DNA from: DATAAZ01 sp036259875
GTDB taxonomy: Bacteria; Actinomycetota; Thermoleophilia; Gaiellales; Gaiellaceae
NCBI GenBank assembly: GCA_036259875.1
Contig: DATAAZ010000005.1
Span: forward strand, 1 to 32,439
Direction of reading: 5' to 3'
DNA: 32,439 nucleotides
The position numbers and the translations under genes were made by a program. Of this stretch, positions 30,586-32,439 are shown one piece after another. Position 1 is the first letter of the stretch, and each line of letters starts with the position of its first letter. The notes under the pieces are model-generated. The model saw only the letters and a program-made list of their open reading frames with translations. It was not told the DNA's origin and did no database searches.

Positions 30586-31481
30586 GCGATCTCCTCGCCC
30601 GTCAAGAGCACGAAGACGTCTTCGAGGTTCGCGGGCCGTCGCTCGCCGTCGGGCGCGCGGCCGTTCGCTCCGTCGACACCGAGCACCGAGACGCTCGTCC
30701 CCGTGCGCCGCGTTCGCAGCCCTGCGGCACGCGCTTCGGTCTCCACCTCGGCGAGCTTCGCAGGTGGCCCGTACACCTCGACGGCCTCGCGCCCCGCGTG
30801 CTCGGCCACGAGCTGCGCCGGCGGGCCGGCCGCAACTGCCGTCCCGTGCGACATGATCAGCACGGTGTCGGCGAGGCGCTGGGCCTCCTCGATGTAGTGC
30901 GTCGACATGAGGATGGTCGTCCCTTCGGCCCTCAGCGCGTCGATCAGCGCCCAGAGCTCCTGGCGGACCTGCGGGTCGAGGCCGACGGTCGGCTCGTCGA
31001 GGAGGACGAGCCGTGGACGGTGCACGAGCGCCCGCGCGATCAGGAGGCGCCGCCGCATCCCGCCCGAGAGCTTGTCCACCCGGTCGTGGCGGCGGTCGGT
31101 CAGCTTCGCCATCCGGAGCCCGCGTTCGATCGCGGCGCGCCGGTCAGCGCGTCCGATCCGATACAGGTGCGTGAAGACGAGGAGGTTCTGCTCGACGGTC
31201 AGCGTCACGTCGAGGTTGTCGAGCTGCGGCGAAACCCCGAGCTCGGCGCGCGCCTGCTTCGACTCGTCGGGCAGCCGGAATCCGAGCACCTCGATCTCAC
31301 CCTCGTCGGCGATCGCCTGCGCGGTGAGGAGCCGCATCGTCGTGGACTTGCCCGCGCCGTTCGGGCCGAGCAGGCCGACGCATGTGCCCTCGGGCACGTC
31401 GAGGTCAAGGCCGTCCACCGCCGTGATCGGCCCGTAACGCTTGACGACGCGTCGCATCCGGATCGCAAGCCGGCTTCTCAT
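30582..31481 (-). CDS. ABC exporter ATPase (DrrA/NodI-like)
   Basis: 299 residues. Walker A GLLGPNGAGKST, Q-loop VSPQLDNLD, signature KLSGGMRRRLLIAR, Walker B RLVLLDEPTVGLD and the switch His in MSTHYIEEA are all intact. The C-terminal extension (about 220-299, ending NLEDVFVLLTGEEIA) is typical of the drug and antibiotic exporter subfamily. The ATG at 31481 has GAGGTG close upstream; an internal ATG at 31456 is an alternative. First gene of the exporter pair, divergent from the peroxidase gene, with 107 bp between the starts. Confidence 0.92.
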   Translation of the reverse strand: MRSRLAIRMRRVVKRYGPITAVDGLDLDVPEGTCVGLLGPNGAGKSTTMRLLTAQAIADEGEIEVLGFRLPDESKQARAELGVSPQLDNLDVTLTVEQNLLVFTHLYRIGRADRRAAIERGLRMAKLTDRRHDRVDKLSGGMRRRLLIARALVHRPRLVLLDEPTVGLDPQVRQELWALIDALRAEGTTILMSTHYIEEAQRLADTVLIMSHGTAVAAGPPAQLVAEHAGREAVEVYGPPAKLAEVETEARAAGLRTRRTGTSVSVLGVDGANGRAPDGERRPANLEDVFVLLTGEEIA

Positions 31482-31540
31482 CGCACCTCACGCGTCAAAC
31501 GGATGAACCTCCGTCGCATTCCGAACGTCCTGCCGCGCCG

Positions 31541-31569
31541 TTGACACGAAGACACGGCGAGCGGATCAT
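31541..31569 (+). promoter_or_regulatory. Sigma70-like promoter for the Dyp peroxidase gene
   Basis: TTGACA (31541-31546), a 17-base spacer and GATCAT (31564-31569): 6/6 at -35 and 4/6 at -10. Transcription would begin near 31576, leaving about 13 bases before the ATG at 31589 and no clear ribosome site, close to a leaderless mRNA. Confidence 0.5.
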
Positions 31570-31588
31570 CCCGCCCAGCTCCCGGGCG

Positions 31589-32439
31589 ATGATCTCCCAG
31601 CCAGACGCCTCCCTTCGCGAGTCCGACGATATCCAGGGAGACATCCTCGCGGGGTTCCTGAAGCCGCAGCAGACGTTCCTCTTCCTCGAGCTCCCCGACG
31701 AGCCGCGTGGCCGCGCCTGGCTGGCCGACCTGGTGCCTCGAGGAAAGCCGTCCCGAATTGCGTCCACGCGGAAGGTCGCCGCGTTCAACCGTGAATTCAG
31801 CGAGGCGCGACGGAACGACCGCGGCCAAGACCTCGAAAACCTGAAGGCCGTCTGGGTGAATCTCGGGCTCACCGCGGCGGGGCTTGGCAAGCTCGCGCCG
31901 CGCCTGCGTCGGGAGTGGGAGCGGTTCCACGCGTTCACCGAAGGGCCGGTCGCGAGAGCGGCCCAGCTGCGCGATCGTGGGCCGAGCCGGCCGGCGCGGT
32001 GGGTCGTCGGCCGTCACGACCAGCCGATCGATGCGCTCCTCACGGTTGCTGCGGACGACCCGGCCGACCTCCGTCTCGAGGTTGAGACGATGCGCGCACT
32101 CGCCTTTCGACACGGCGCCGCGGTCGTCTTCGAGGAGGAGGGCGCGCGGCTACCGGGAGCGCGCGGGGGGCAGGAACACTTCGGTTTCAAGGACGGGATC
32201 TCGCAGCCGGGTGTCGTCGGCTTCGACGAAGCGGACGAGGACGGATTCAGGAAGGGACATCCGGGCGACGAGATGATCGCCGCCGGCGAGTTCGTGCTCG
32301 GCTACGTGCGGGCGCGTGGGCGGGCCCCGTGGCGTCATCCGGCGTGGATGCGCAACGGGTCGTTCCAGGTCTTTCGGCGGCTCCGCCAGGACGTGCACGG
32401 CTGGTGGGCACGCGTCGAGGAGGCCGTTCGCGAACTGCC
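31589..32439 (+). CDS. Dyp-type heme peroxidase, C-terminus cut by the window edge
   Basis: The frame is open from the ATG at 31589 to the end of the window (283 full codons, no stop). The N-terminus has SDDIQGDILAGFLKPQQTF, a pattern typical of dye-decolourising peroxidases. The signature GxxDG appears as GFKDGISQPG, with the Asp that serves as acid-base residue. The later FVLGYVRARGRAPW and MRNGSFQVFRRLRQDV also fit the family. The proximal heme His should lie beyond the visible part. There is no Tat signal, so this form is cytoplasmic or packed in an encapsulin. It oxidises phenolic and dye substrates with hydrogen peroxide; the physiological substrate is unknown. Confidence 0.88.
   Translation, partial: MISQPDASLRESDDIQGDILAGFLKPQQTFLFLELPDEPRGRAWLADLVPRGKPSRIASTRKVAAFNREFSEARRNDRGQDLENLKAVWVNLGLTAAGLGKLAPRLRREWERFHAFTEGPVARAAQLRDRGPSRPARWVVGRHDQPIDALLTVAADDPADLRLEVETMRALAFRHGAAVVFEEEGARLPGARGGQEHFGFKDGISQPGVVGFDEADEDGFRKGHPGDEMIAAGEFVLGYVRARGRAPWRHPAWMRNGSFQVFRRLRQDVHGWWARVEEAVREL

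Noticed and set aside
28738..30897. A 719-codon open frame on the plus strand opposite the TPR-cyclase, CNB and ABC genes
   Set aside because: It crosses several well-supported minus-strand genes and has the Arg/Glu-rich composition of an antisense frame.
1..32439. tRNA, rRNA, CRISPR arrays, insertion sequences, phage genes or attachment sites
   Set aside because: I looked for cloverleaf arms with a T-loop, regular spaced repeats, transposases with flanking inverted repeats and integrases, and found none.

Overview
The window is high-GC DNA, densely coded on both strands, with many GTG starts. Four things suggest a soil-type actinobacterium, most likely the class Thermoleophilia (Gaiellales or Solirubrobacterales type). 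They are a LLM-class oxidoreductase of the F420-type, a GYD-domain protein, a DUF2231-Rieske fusion, and secreted proteins with AVW-type repeats. The taxonomy is an inference from gene content; there is no rRNA gene, no tRNA gene, no CRISPR array and no insertion sequence here. Both ends cut through genes.

Region 1 (1-8025) starts with a truncated secreted protein and then holds a divergent catabolic cluster. On the minus strand an isochorismatase-fold amidohydrolase, a LLM flavin/F420 oxidoreductase and a 1289-residue fusion of hydantoinase A and B form a tight operon. Sixty bases away, on the plus strand, lie an N-carbamoylsarcosine-amidase-like hydrolase and an Asp/Glu/hydantoin racemase. 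Together they look like a route that opens a cyclic amide (hydantoin, creatinine-derived or pyrimidine-like ring) and removes the carbamoyl nitrogen. The real substrate is unknown.

Region 2 (8026-8973) is about 950 bp without an intact gene. It holds a strong hairpin and two decayed gene fragments (a small DAERF-type protein and the C-terminus of a SnoaL/NTF2-like protein). Then come a GYD-domain protein and a secreted von Willebrand A protein with calcium-binding RTX repeats.

Region 3 (10780-16419) is the most unusual block. A free-standing amino acid adenylation enzyme, an acyl carrier protein and an acyl-CoA-dehydrogenase-type flavoenzyme match the three-part set that turns L-proline into pyrrolyl-2-carboxyl-S-carrier protein in antibiotic pathways. 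A GNAT acyltransferase and an aminoglycoside-phosphotransferase-like kinase sit beside them. No NRPS or PKS megasynthase is present, so this would be an orphan aminoacyl/pyrrolyl module.

Region 4 (16420-20749) has a structured 640-bp noncoding stretch and two adjacent paralogous genes that share one uncharacterised domain. After these come a DUF2231-Rieske membrane protein, a shortened DHFR/RibD-like reductase and a protein with a C-terminal cyclic-nucleotide-binding domain.

Region 5 (20763-32439) is a signalling block. A seven-PAS hybrid histidine kinase with two receivers and an Hpt domain overlaps a response regulator fused to a class III nucleotide cyclase. A second cyclase with TPR repeats and a second cyclic-nucleotide-binding protein lie upstream, next to a DrrAB-like ABC exporter. 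The window ends in a truncated Dyp-type peroxidase with a good promoter.
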